Shown here in pieces: positions 23,382 to 31,337 of a DNA stretch of 64,000 nucleotides. Made by a program: the position numbers and the translations under genes. The stretch's first letter is position 1; each line of letters begins with the position of its first letter. Below the pieces are notes generated by a model. The model was given only the letters and a program-made list of their open reading frames with translations. It was not told where the DNA came from and searched no databases. Source of the stretch: Lentzea cavernae (GTDB lineage Bacteria; Actinomycetota; Actinomycetes; Mycobacteriales; Pseudonocardiaceae); contig NZ_BNAR01000001.1 of NCBI RefSeq assembly GCF_014653695.1, positions 682,001 through 746,000 on the forward strand, written 5' to 3'.

Positions 23382-26066
23382 GTGGAGTTCCTGTTGCTCG
23401 GCTCGCTGGCGGTACGGCGGTCGGGCACACTGCTGGAGCTGGGCGGACCCAGGCAGCGCGCGGTGCTCACCATGCTGTTGCTGCACGCGAACGAGGCGGT
23501 CAGCGTCCCACAGCTGACGGAGGCGGTCTGGGACTCGCCGCCGGTGTCGCCCGAGTCGAACCTGCGCACGTACGTCGCCGGGTTGCGCAAGGTCCTCGGC
23601 GACCGGCTGGTCACCCGTCCCGGCCACGGCTACCAGCTCACGGTCGAACCCGGCGAGCTCGACCTCGAGGCGTTCGACCAGCTGGTCCGCGAGGGTGAGA
23701 ACGCTCTCACGGACAACGACGCCGAAGCGGCGGCCGCGTTCTTCGCCCAGGCCCTGGCCCGGTGGCACGGCATTCCCACCGCCGAGCTGAACGCGGGGCC
23801 GTTGCTGCGCGCCGAGTTCACCCGGATCCAGGAACGCAGGCTCACGGCCGTCGAGAGGCACGCCAGGGCGTCGATCGAGCTCGGCCGGTTCGACGACGTG
23901 ATCGACCGGCTGCGGCGGGAGTCGGCGCTGCACCCGTTGCGCGAGGAGCTCTGGGCGCAGCTGATGCTGGCGCTGGACCGCTCCGGCCGCCGCGGCGAGG
24001 CGCTGGAGGCCTACGCGACGGCACGTGAGCACGTGGTCGAGCAGGTGGGCGTCGAACCGGGCGCGCGGTTGCGCCAGTTGCAGCAGGTGATCCTCGAGAG
24101 CCGGGTGCCCTCGCCCGCGGCCCTGAACGCGCACCGCCAGCTGCCGATGGACATCGCCGAGTTCACCGGGCGCGAGGCCGAACTGCGGCGGCTGTGCGAA
24201 CCGGGGCCGCAGACCACCGTCGTGATCTCCGCGATCGAGGGCATGGCCGGGGTCGGCAAGACGAAGCTGGCGGTCCGCGCGGCCCACCGGCTCGTTCAGC
24301 GTTTCCCCGACGTGCAACTGTGGGCCGATCTGCACGGCTTCGACGCCGACGAGCTGCCCGCGGAACCGTCCGCGGTGCTCGAGGGCTTCCTGCGCCTGCT
24401 GGGGGTGCCCGGCGCGCAGATCCCCGAGTCGCTGGACGAACGGGCCGCGCTCTACCGCGACCGGCTGACGGGCAAGCGCGCGCTGGTGCTGCTCGACAAC
24501 GCCGCCGGTGAGGACCAGGTGCGCCCGCTGCTGCCGGGCAGCGCCACCTGCATGGTGCTGATCACCAGCCGCCGCACGCTGCTGCAGCTCGACGGCGTGA
24601 AGTCCGTCTTCCTGGACGTCTTCACGCCCGCCGAGGCCCTGGCGCTGCTGTCCCGGATCGCCGGTGAGGACCGCGTGCAGGCCGATCGCGAGGCCGCGGA
24701 ACGCATCGCGGACCTGTGCGGGCACCTGCCGATCGCCGTGGCGCTGGCCGCCAAACGGCTCGCTCGTCGTCCACAGTGGACGCCGAGCGACCTGGTGGCG
24801 CAGCTGGAACGGGGAGGCGGTCTCGGTGTGCGGGGCGTGTTCGACCTCTCGTACCAGGCGTTGCCCGACAACCAGAGGCGTCTGTTTCGCCTCCTCGGAC
24901 TCCACCCGGGAGAGGACGTCACCGCCGAGTCCGCCGCCGCCCTCGCCGGGCTGACCGCGCACGAGGCGGGCGACCTGCTGGAGACGTTGCTCGACGAACA
25001 CCTGCTGCAGCAGCACACCCCCGGCCGCTACAGCCTGCACGACCTGTTGCGCGCGTACGCCGTCGAACAGGTCATGGCCGCAGAACCGCCGCCCGCCCGC
25101 GCCCTGGCACGGCGCCGGGTGCTCGACTGGTACGTGCACACGTCGTGGCAGAGCGCGCAACAGCTGAACCCCCAGCGCAAGCTGGAGATCGCGACGCCGG
25201 ACCCGGCCGTGCACCCGCGCGCGTTCGCCGACAGGGACGCCGCTCTGCGGTGGTGCGACACCGAACGCGCGAACCTCGTCGCGGCGGTGCGCGACGCCGC
25301 CGAGCACGACCTGCCGGAGCACTCGTGGAGCCTCGCCCAGTGCCTGTGGGACTTCTTCAACCTGCGCAAGCACTGGGCGGACTGGCTCGACACGCACGGC
25401 GTCGCACTGGCCGCCGCACGATCGGTCGGTCACCGCGACGCCGAGGGCCGGATGCTGATCACCCTGGGCATCGCGCTGCGCGAGGTCCGGCGGCACGACG
25501 AGGCGATCGAGCTGACCCAGCAGGCTCTCGCGATCTTCCGCGCGACCGGGGACAGGTCCCGCCAGGAGCCCGCCCTGAACAACCTCGGCGTCGCGTACAT
25601 GGTGCTGGCCAGGGTCGACGAGGCCCTGGCGTGCTACGAGCAGTCCGCCGAGATCGCCCGCGAGCTCGGCAACGCGCACACCGAGGCGGTGCTCCTCAAC
25701 AACATCGGCCTCCTGCACGCCGACGCGGGCCGGTTCGACGTCGCGCTGGCCCGGTACCTGCGGGCGCTGGAGATCCGGCAGGAGATCAAGGACCCGTACA
25801 GCGAGGCCATCCTGCTCAACAACATCGGCGAGGTGTACCGGGGGCTGCTCGACTTCCCCGAGGCCGTGTCCCACGTCGACCGGGCGCTGGAGACGTTCCG
25901 GGCGATCGGCGACCTCTACGGGCAGGCGGAGTCGCTCGACAACCTCGGGCTGGCACTGGACGGTCTCGGCGACCGCCGCGGTGCGGAGAAGTGCTGGCTG
26001 GAGTCGGTGACGTTGTTCGAGGAACTGGGCGAGCCGAAGGCCGACGAGGTCCGGGGGCGCCTCTAG
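23382..26066 (+). CDS. AfsR-like regulator (HTH-BTAD-NB-ARC-TPR)
   Basis: The 894-aa protein begins MEFLLLGSLAVRRSG and has a PhoB-like winged helix (1-95), BTAD (95-245), an NB-ARC STAND ATPase with P-loop GMAGVGKT near residues 286-293 and Walker-B-like ALVLLDNA, and C-terminal tetratricopeptide repeats (NNLGVAYMVLARVDEALACY, repeated with NNIG). This is the AfsR layout, activated by ligand or phosphorylation and controlling antibiotic or development genes. The GTG start follows GAGGAGCGATC. Two other regulators of this general type lie within 7 kb. Confidence 0.9.
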   Translation: MEFLLLGSLAVRRSGTLLELGGPRQRAVLTMLLLHANEAVSVPQLTEAVWDSPPVSPESNLRTYVAGLRKVLGDRLVTRPGHGYQLTVEPGELDLEAFDQLVREGENALTDNDAEAAAAFFAQALARWHGIPTAELNAGPLLRAEFTRIQERRLTAVERHARASIELGRFDDVIDRLRRESALHPLREELWAQLMLALDRSGRRGEALEAYATAREHVVEQVGVEPGARLRQLQQVILESRVPSPAALNAHRQLPMDIAEFTGREAELRRLCEPGPQTTVVISAIEGMAGVGKTKLAVRAAHRLVQRFPDVQLWADLHGFDADELPAEPSAVLEGFLRLLGVPGAQIPESLDERAALYRDRLTGKRALVLLDNAAGEDQVRPLLPGSATCMVLITSRRTLLQLDGVKSVFLDVFTPAEALALLSRIAGEDRVQADREAAERIADLCGHLPIAVALAAKRLARRPQWTPSDLVAQLERGGGLGVRGVFDLSYQALPDNQRRLFRLLGLHPGEDVTAESAAALAGLTAHEAGDLLETLLDEHLLQQHTPGRYSLHDLLRAYAVEQVMAAEPPPARALARRRVLDWYVHTSWQSAQQLNPQRKLEIATPDPAVHPRAFADRDAALRWCDTERANLVAAVRDAAEHDLPEHSWSLAQCLWDFFNLRKHWADWLDTHGVALAAARSVGHRDAEGRMLITLGIALREVRRHDEAIELTQQALAIFRATGDRSRQEPALNNLGVAYMVLARVDEALACYEQSAEIARELGNAHTEAVLLNNIGLLHADAGRFDVALARYLRALEIRQEIKDPYSEAILLNNIGEVYRGLLDFPEAVSHVDRALETFRAIGDLYGQAESLDNLGLALDGLGDRRGAEKCWLESVTLFEELGEPKADEVRGRL

Positions 26067-26079
26067 CGGGCGCCCCCGG
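26051..26079. terminator. bidirectional terminator between convergent genes
   Basis: CCGGGGGCGC (26051-26060) pairs with GCGCCCCCGG (26070-26079). The stem includes the last codons of the AfsR-like gene and ends 4 bp before the acyl-CoA dehydrogenase-like stop on the other strand. Confidence 0.7.
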
Positions 26080-26082
26080 CGA

Positions 26083-27069
26083 TCAGATCTCCACCGACTC
26101 CAGCAGGACGTCCACGGTCGGCTCGATCGCCGCGGCCGCCCGCGCGTCCCGGAACCGGCGCTCGATCCCCAGGTCCCGCCGGAACGCCGCGTCCCCGCAC
26201 ACCTTCATCGCGAGGTCCGTCACCGCGACCGCCGCCTCGGTCGCGGTGACCGCCAGCAGCCGCACCCGGTCCAGGCACCGTTCCGGATGCCACGTCACCG
26301 CGGACACCGTGTCGTTGAACAGGATCCTGAGCGCGTCGGTCCGCAACCGCATGCGGGCCAGGTCGGACCGCGTGCGCGGATCACCGCCACCGAGGTGGCC
26401 GATCGCCGCCGCCAGCGAGCCCTCCATCAGCCCCAGCGACACCGCGGCCCCGAGCACCATGAACCACGGGAACGCGAGCTCCTCCGACCACAGCCGGTTC
26501 GACGCCGGCACCCGCACCGGATCCGCCTCCACGCACGTGGCCACGGTCCCCCGCAGGCCCATCCCGGCGTGGTCGGCCGGCACCAGCAGACCTGGGGCCT
26601 CGGCGGGAACGAGCCACAGCGCCGAACCGCACGACCAGACGTAGCTGTCCGCCTCCCCGGCCGCGATCACCCAGCTCTTGCGCGCCCGCACCTGCACCAC
26701 GTCACCGTGCGTCGACACCTCACCGGCCGAACCGAAGGCCGCGAGCGTCGACAGGTGCCGGCCGGCCGCGATCTCGCTGCGCAGCCAGTGCGGGCCGGAG
26801 CGATCGAGCACCGCGGCGGCCGAGTAGTGCGACCGCAGCACCGAGGCCGTCGCGCCGCACACCCTCGCGACCTGCTCGACCACCCGTCCGGCCGACCTGA
26901 CGTCCTGGCCTCCCCCGCCGACCGTGCGGGAGATCGTCATCCCCAGCAACCCCCGCGCGCCCAGGGCGTTCAGGGCGGCGCGCGGGAACCTGGAGTGCTG
27001 GTCGACGTCGGCGGCGTTGGGCGCCACCACGTTCTGCACGATGCGGAGCAGGTCCGCCCGGTACGTCAC
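26083..27069 (-). CDS. acyl-CoA dehydrogenase-like protein
   Basis: The 328-aa protein follows the acyl-CoA dehydrogenase fold: helical N-terminal domain (GARGLLGMTISRTVGG, AGRVVEQVARVCGATASVL), a beta-domain around DVVQVRARKSWVIAAGEADSYV, and a C-terminal helical domain. It is shorter than typical ACADs (about 380 aa) and I cannot place a clear catalytic glutamate, so it may be a flavin monooxygenase-type relative or a non-canonical member. The GTG at 27069 overlaps the ALDH stop (GTGA), so the two genes are translationally coupled behind the formate dehydrogenase genes. Confidence 0.65.
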   Translation of the reverse strand: MTYRADLLRIVQNVVAPNAADVDQHSRFPRAALNALGARGLLGMTISRTVGGGGQDVRSAGRVVEQVARVCGATASVLRSHYSAAAVLDRSGPHWLRSEIAAGRHLSTLAAFGSAGEVSTHGDVVQVRARKSWVIAAGEADSYVWSCGSALWLVPAEAPGLLVPADHAGMGLRGTVATCVEADPVRVPASNRLWSEELAFPWFMVLGAAVSLGLMEGSLAAAIGHLGGGDPRTRSDLARMRLRTDALRILFNDTVSAVTWHPERCLDRVRLLAVTATEAAVAVTDLAMKVCGDAAFRRDLGIERRFRDARAAAAIEPTVDVLLESVEI

Positions 27070-28607
27070 GTGGGCGGGTAGAGCGAGTAGGAGGGGAAGT
27101 TGCCGTACGGGCGTTCGCCGGGCGGGCCCTCCGTCACGGCGTGGACCAGCAACGAGCCTCCCACGAACGCTCCGCGCCACGAGGCGCCGCGCCCGCCGAA
27201 CACCTCGTCCCGGTCACCCCGCGACCGGGGCTTGTTGATGCCGACCTTGAACGCCTGGACGTCCTCGCTGAGCCTTCGCGCCGTGGCCTCGTCGTCACAG
27301 GCCAGAGACGCGACCAGGGCGCCGTTCGAGGCGTTCATCGCGGCCACCAACTCGGCCTCGGTGTCCACCAGGACGATCGTGTCGACCGGCCCGAACGGTT
27401 CGGCGTGGTGCAGCACGGACGAGCGCGGCGGGTCGAGGATCGCGACCGGCGCGAGGTAGGCCGCGGTCTGCTGGCCCGGCAGGAACCGGCCGGAGTCCGC
27501 CGTTCCCCGGTACAGCGGCACACCGCCGGCCCTGATCGCCTCGTCCACGACGTCGCCGAGCTCCTTGGCCTTCGCGTCGTTGATCAACGGTCCGAAGTCG
27601 AGCTCCGGCAGGTCGTCGCCGGGCGAGGCGACGGCGAGCGGGTGGCCGAACTTCACGTCGCGCACCGCGGGCAGGTAGACGCTCAGGAACTTGTCGAACA
27701 ACGACCTCTGCACGACGTAACGCGGATAGGCGGTGCAGCGCTGCTTGCCGTAGTCGAACGCCTTGCGGATCTGCGTGCCGAGCACGTCCCAGGAGTCGGT
27801 CTCCCAGACGCCCCAGCAGTTCAGGCCCTCCTGCTCCAGGACGTGGCGGCGGTTCGAGTCGACCAGGCGCGTCGCGATCGAACTGCCGACGTCACGACCG
27901 CCCACGAAGGACACGCAGCCCAGGAACGACGACCCGACCAGCACCGGCGCGAGCTCGCTCCCGCTTCCGGACACCAGCGTCAGCGGCAGCCCCGACCGCA
28001 CGGCCAGCGCGGTCGCGAGCGTCAGGCAGCTCACGCCACCATCGGTCGGCGCCTTGGCGATGACGGCGTTGCCCGCCAACGCCTGCACCAGCATCGCGTG
28101 CATCAGCACGCTCATCGGGTAGTTCCACGAGGCGATGTTGCTGACCGGGCCGTTCAGCGGCGCACGGCCCGCCAGCATGGAGTCGATCTCCTCGACGTAC
28201 CAGCGCACGCCCTCGATGCAGCGGTCGACGTCGGCCGTCGCGAGCCGCCACGGCTTGCCGATCTCCCACACCAGCAGCAACGACAGCAGGTCGCGGTGCT
28301 CGGTCAGGGCGTCCAGCGCCTCCGACACGCGGGCCTTGCGTTCCGCGAGGGGCACGTGGCCCCACTCGATGTGCTGGTCGACGGCCGCGACCACCGCCCG
28401 TCCCGCGACGTCGAAGTCGAGGAAGGGCGGGCCCGCGATGGTGGTGCCGTCGACCGGCGTGGTGGCGGGCACCGGTTCACCGGACCGGCTCCACTGGCCG
28501 GCGAAGTGGTTGAGCAGCCGATCTTCGTGGAACGCCTCGGGTGCGATCGCCACGCACTGCGAGTAGACCTCGTCCCACGAGGTGCCGGGCTTGAGGATCA
28601 ACGACAT
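27066..28607 (-). CDS. aldehyde dehydrogenase family protein in the formate dehydrogenase operon
   Basis: The 513-aa enzyme has the ALDH core: SNIASWNYPMSVLMHAMLVQ, VSFVGGRDVGSSI in place of the usual TGS loop, Glu in LEQEGLNCWG and Cys in YGKQRCTAYPRYVV. The motifs deviate from mainstream ALDHs, pointing to an unusual subfamily. A GGAGGGCG site precedes the start. It lies 40 bp after the iron-sulfur subunit of formate dehydrogenase in the same orientation, so an aldehyde or acyl-CoA linked to C1/C2 metabolism (for example glyoxylate or oxalyl-CoA) is a reasonable but untested guess. Confidence 0.75.
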   Translation of the reverse strand: MSLILKPGTSWDEVYSQCVAIAPEAFHEDRLLNHFAGQWSRSGEPVPATTPVDGTTIAGPPFLDFDVAGRAVVAAVDQHIEWGHVPLAERKARVSEALDALTEHRDLLSLLLVWEIGKPWRLATADVDRCIEGVRWYVEEIDSMLAGRAPLNGPVSNIASWNYPMSVLMHAMLVQALAGNAVIAKAPTDGGVSCLTLATALAVRSGLPLTLVSGSGSELAPVLVGSSFLGCVSFVGGRDVGSSIATRLVDSNRRHVLEQEGLNCWGVWETDSWDVLGTQIRKAFDYGKQRCTAYPRYVVQRSLFDKFLSVYLPAVRDVKFGHPLAVASPGDDLPELDFGPLINDAKAKELGDVVDEAIRAGGVPLYRGTADSGRFLPGQQTAAYLAPVAILDPPRSSVLHHAEPFGPVDTIVLVDTEAELVAAMNASNGALVASLACDDEATARRLSEDVQAFKVGINKPRSRGDRDEVFGGRGASWRGAFVGGSLLVHAVTEGPPGERPYGNFPSYSLYPPT

Positions 28608-28647
28608 CGGAGCGCCCTCCCTGTCGAGCGGGATTGACCGCGCGTGG

Positions 28648-29571
28648 TCAGCGGTTCTGCACGTGCTGCCAGCCGAACCGGCCCTTGATGCACAGGTTTC
28701 CGTGCGTGACGGTGCTTTCGTGCGGAGACGTGACCTTCACGATCTCGTTGTCCTGCACGTGCAGGGTGAGGTTGCACCCGACGCCGCAGAACGTGCAGAT
28801 GGTCGTGGTCTGCGTCTGGGCCTCTTCGTCCCAGGTCCCGTCTTCGCGCTTGTCGTGCTCGCGCTTGAAGCTCAGCGCACCGGTCGGACAGACCTCGATG
28901 CAGTTGCCGCAGTACACGCAAGCGCTTTCGGGCAGCGGCGTGGAGAACTCCGTGGAGATCCGCGAGTCGAAGCCGCGGCCGGCCACCGAGATCGCGAACG
29001 TGTTCTGCCACTGGTCGCCGCACGCGTCCACGCACTTGTAACACAGGATGCACTTGCTCAGATCGCGGACGTACAGCGGATTGTCCACTTTGGCCGGTTG
29101 CCGCACGGTGGCGGCCGTCTGGCCGTCCGGCTCCTCGTGCTCGCCGGGCCGGCGGTCGTCCCGGTCGGCCGACGGCGGTGCCGGCGGACCGAAGCGGGAG
29201 GGGTCGGCACCGCACGCGGACATCCACTCGTCCACGTGCGGCGTGGTGGAGAGGTCCGTGGCGGACCCGAGAAGTTCCAGCACGAGCTTGCGGCTGTGCT
29301 TCGTGCGTTCGGACTCCGTGTGCACGACCATGCCCGGCTCGACCTTGCGCGAGCACGACGGCACGAGTGTGCGCGCCCCCTCGACCTCGACCATGCAGAC
29401 GCGGCAAGCGTTTGCGGGTTTCAGGGTGTCGCCGTAGCAGAGCGTCGGGATCGACTTTCCCCTGGCAGCACAGGCGTCCAGGATCGTCGCACCCTCGGGC
29501 ACGCGCACGGACTCGCCGTCGAGGGTCATCTCGACCAGTCGCTTCGGAAGGCCGATCTCGACGATGGTCAT
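28648..29571 (-). CDS. formate dehydrogenase iron-sulfur subunit (N-terminal part of a FdhA/NuoG-type chain)
   Basis: The 307-aa protein has a 2Fe-2S ferredoxin domain (ARGKSIPTLCYG, ANACRVCMVEVEG), a His-Cys NuoG-like segment, two 4Fe-4S clusters (CILCYKCVDAC and CVYCGNCIEVCPTGAL) and, at the very C-terminus, the [4Fe-4S] motif CTFCGVGCNL with CIKGRFGW. That last element is normally the N-terminal Mo-bisPGD Fe-S domain of the catalytic subunit. The formate dehydrogenase alpha chain is therefore split, with the break placed just after this domain. The ATG overlaps the FdhB stop (ATGA). Confidence 0.88.
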   Translation of the reverse strand: MTIVEIGLPKRLVEMTLDGESVRVPEGATILDACAARGKSIPTLCYGDTLKPANACRVCMVEVEGARTLVPSCSRKVEPGMVVHTESERTKHSRKLVLELLGSATDLSTTPHVDEWMSACGADPSRFGPPAPPSADRDDRRPGEHEEPDGQTAATVRQPAKVDNPLYVRDLSKCILCYKCVDACGDQWQNTFAISVAGRGFDSRISTEFSTPLPESACVYCGNCIEVCPTGALSFKREHDKREDGTWDEEAQTQTTTICTFCGVGCNLTLHVQDNEIVKVTSPHESTVTHGNLCIKGRFGWQHVQNR

Positions 29572-31337
29572 GACGTCGCCTCCGTTGCGTAACCCAGCCG
29601 GTCGAGGGCCGATTCGATGGCGTTCCAGGCCGTCTGGCCCAGACCGCAGATGGACGAGTCGCGCATGACCTGCCCGACTTCCCGCAACAGCTGGAGATCC
29701 TCCGCGCTGGTGCTCAGCGGGCGCTTGCCCACCAGCCGGGCCATCGCCTCCTCCTGGCGCACGGTGCCGATCCGGCACGGCACGCACTGCCCGCACGACT
29801 CGTCGCGGAAGAACGCGGCGATGCGCAACAGGAAGCTGCCCAGGTCGGCCGTGTCGTCGAGCACCAGCACGACACCGGACCCGAGCGTGGTGTTCGCCGC
29901 CCGCGCGTCCTCCATGGTGAGCGGCAGGTCGAGCTCGTCCGGGCGGACGAACCCGCCTGCCGCCCCGCCGAGCAGTACCGCTCGCAGCTCCCGTCCTGGC
30001 GGCACGCCACCCGCCAGGTCGAGGAGTTCCCCGAGCGTGGTGCCGAACGGCACCTCGTACACGCCCGGACGACTGACGTTGCCCGACAGGCAGAAGAGCT
30101 TCGGGCCGGCGGAACCGGGGGTGCCGATGCGGGTGTAGGCCTCGCACCCCTCCGTGAGGATCACCGGCACGTTGACCAGCGTCTCCACGTTGTTGACCAC
30201 GGTCGGTTTGCCGAAGAGCCCCGACTCCACCGGGAACGGCGGCTTCGACCGGGGTTCTCCGCGAAAGCCCTCGATCGAGTTGAAGATCGCCGTTTCCTCG
30301 CCGCAGATGTAGGCACCCGCGCCGCGCCGGATCTCGATCTCGAACGAGAAACCCTCGTGGCCCATGATGTCGTCGCCGAGGTAGTTCCGCTCACGAGCGC
30401 GGGCTATCGCGTTGCGCAGCAGGTGCAGTGCCCGCGGGTACTCGCCGCGCAGGTAGAGGTAGCCGCGCGAGCAGCCGGCCGCGAACCCGGCGATCGTCAT
30501 CGACTCGATCACCGCGTACGGGTCGCCCTCCATCAGCAGCCGGTCCTTGAACGTGCCGGGCTCGCTCTCGTCCGCGTTGCAGACGAGGTAGTGCGGTCGC
30601 ACGGGTTGGCGGGCGGTCGCGTCCCACTTGCGTCCTGTCGGGAACGCCGCACCGCCGCGGCCCATCAGCTTGGCGTCGGTGACCTCGCGAATCACCCCGG
30701 ACGGTCCCAGCAGGAGAGCCGTCCGCAACGCCGCGTAGCCGCCCGTCGCCCGGTAGTCGTCGAGCGACTCCGGGTCGACGACACCAACCCGTTTGAGCAG
30801 CCGCAGGCCGGCCGCACCGGCCTGCGGCACCTCCGCGCGCCCACCGTCCACATGAGAGGGACCGGCGGCCGCCACCGCGATCACCTCGTCGGCGGTGGTG
30901 GGCGCCAGGAGTTGTTCGGTCGCCACCTCCCCCGCCTCGAACGCGAGCGCGACCGGAGCCTTCTCGCACACCCCGAGGCACGGGCTGCGCAACCACCCGC
31001 TCTTCGCACCGGCCGGGCCGAGCTCGCCGGTCAGCCTGTCGCACAACGACTTCGCGCCGTTGACCTGGCAGGCCAGGTCGACGCAGACGTGCACGACCTT
31101 CGCCGGCCGTTCGGAGAGCGAGAACAGCGAGTAGAAGCTCGCCACCCCGTAAGCCTCGGCCAGCGGGACGTGTAGGACGCGGCAGATGTGGTTCAGCGCG
31201 CCCTGGCTGATCCAGCCGACCCTGTCGTTGACCGCGTGCAGGGCGGGCAGCAGCTGGTCCCGCCCCATCCCGGTGAACAGGTCCACGACGACGCGTTCGG
31301 CCTCGGATGGTTCGACGTCGAGCAGTTTGAGATCCAC
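29568..31337 (-). CDS. NAD-dependent formate dehydrogenase diaphorase subunit (NuoE-NuoF fusion)
   Basis: Residues 1-140 are a NuoE-like thioredoxin fold with a 2Fe-2S site (VCVDLAC, then SPCLGVCEKAPV). Residues 170-589 are NuoF-like: GRGGAAFPTGRKW (NADH/FMN binding), CNADESEPGTFKDR, AYICGEETA and SCGQCVPCRIGT plus a distal Cys (4Fe-4S). It transfers electrons from the Mo subunit to NAD+. The GTG start directly abuts the catalytic gene stop. Fusion of E and F in one chain is common in soluble NAD-linked formate dehydrogenases. Confidence 0.9.
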   Translation of the reverse strand: MDLKLLDVEPSEAERVVVDLFTGMGRDQLLPALHAVNDRVGWISQGALNHICRVLHVPLAEAYGVASFYSLFSLSERPAKVVHVCVDLACQVNGAKSLCDRLTGELGPAGAKSGWLRSPCLGVCEKAPVALAFEAGEVATEQLLAPTTADEVIAVAAAGPSHVDGGRAEVPQAGAAGLRLLKRVGVVDPESLDDYRATGGYAALRTALLLGPSGVIREVTDAKLMGRGGAAFPTGRKWDATARQPVRPHYLVCNADESEPGTFKDRLLMEGDPYAVIESMTIAGFAAGCSRGYLYLRGEYPRALHLLRNAIARARERNYLGDDIMGHEGFSFEIEIRRGAGAYICGEETAIFNSIEGFRGEPRSKPPFPVESGLFGKPTVVNNVETLVNVPVILTEGCEAYTRIGTPGSAGPKLFCLSGNVSRPGVYEVPFGTTLGELLDLAGGVPPGRELRAVLLGGAAGGFVRPDELDLPLTMEDARAANTTLGSGVVLVLDDTADLGSFLLRIAAFFRDESCGQCVPCRIGTVRQEEAMARLVGKRPLSTSAEDLQLLREVGQVMRDSSICGLGQTAWNAIESALDRLGYATEATS

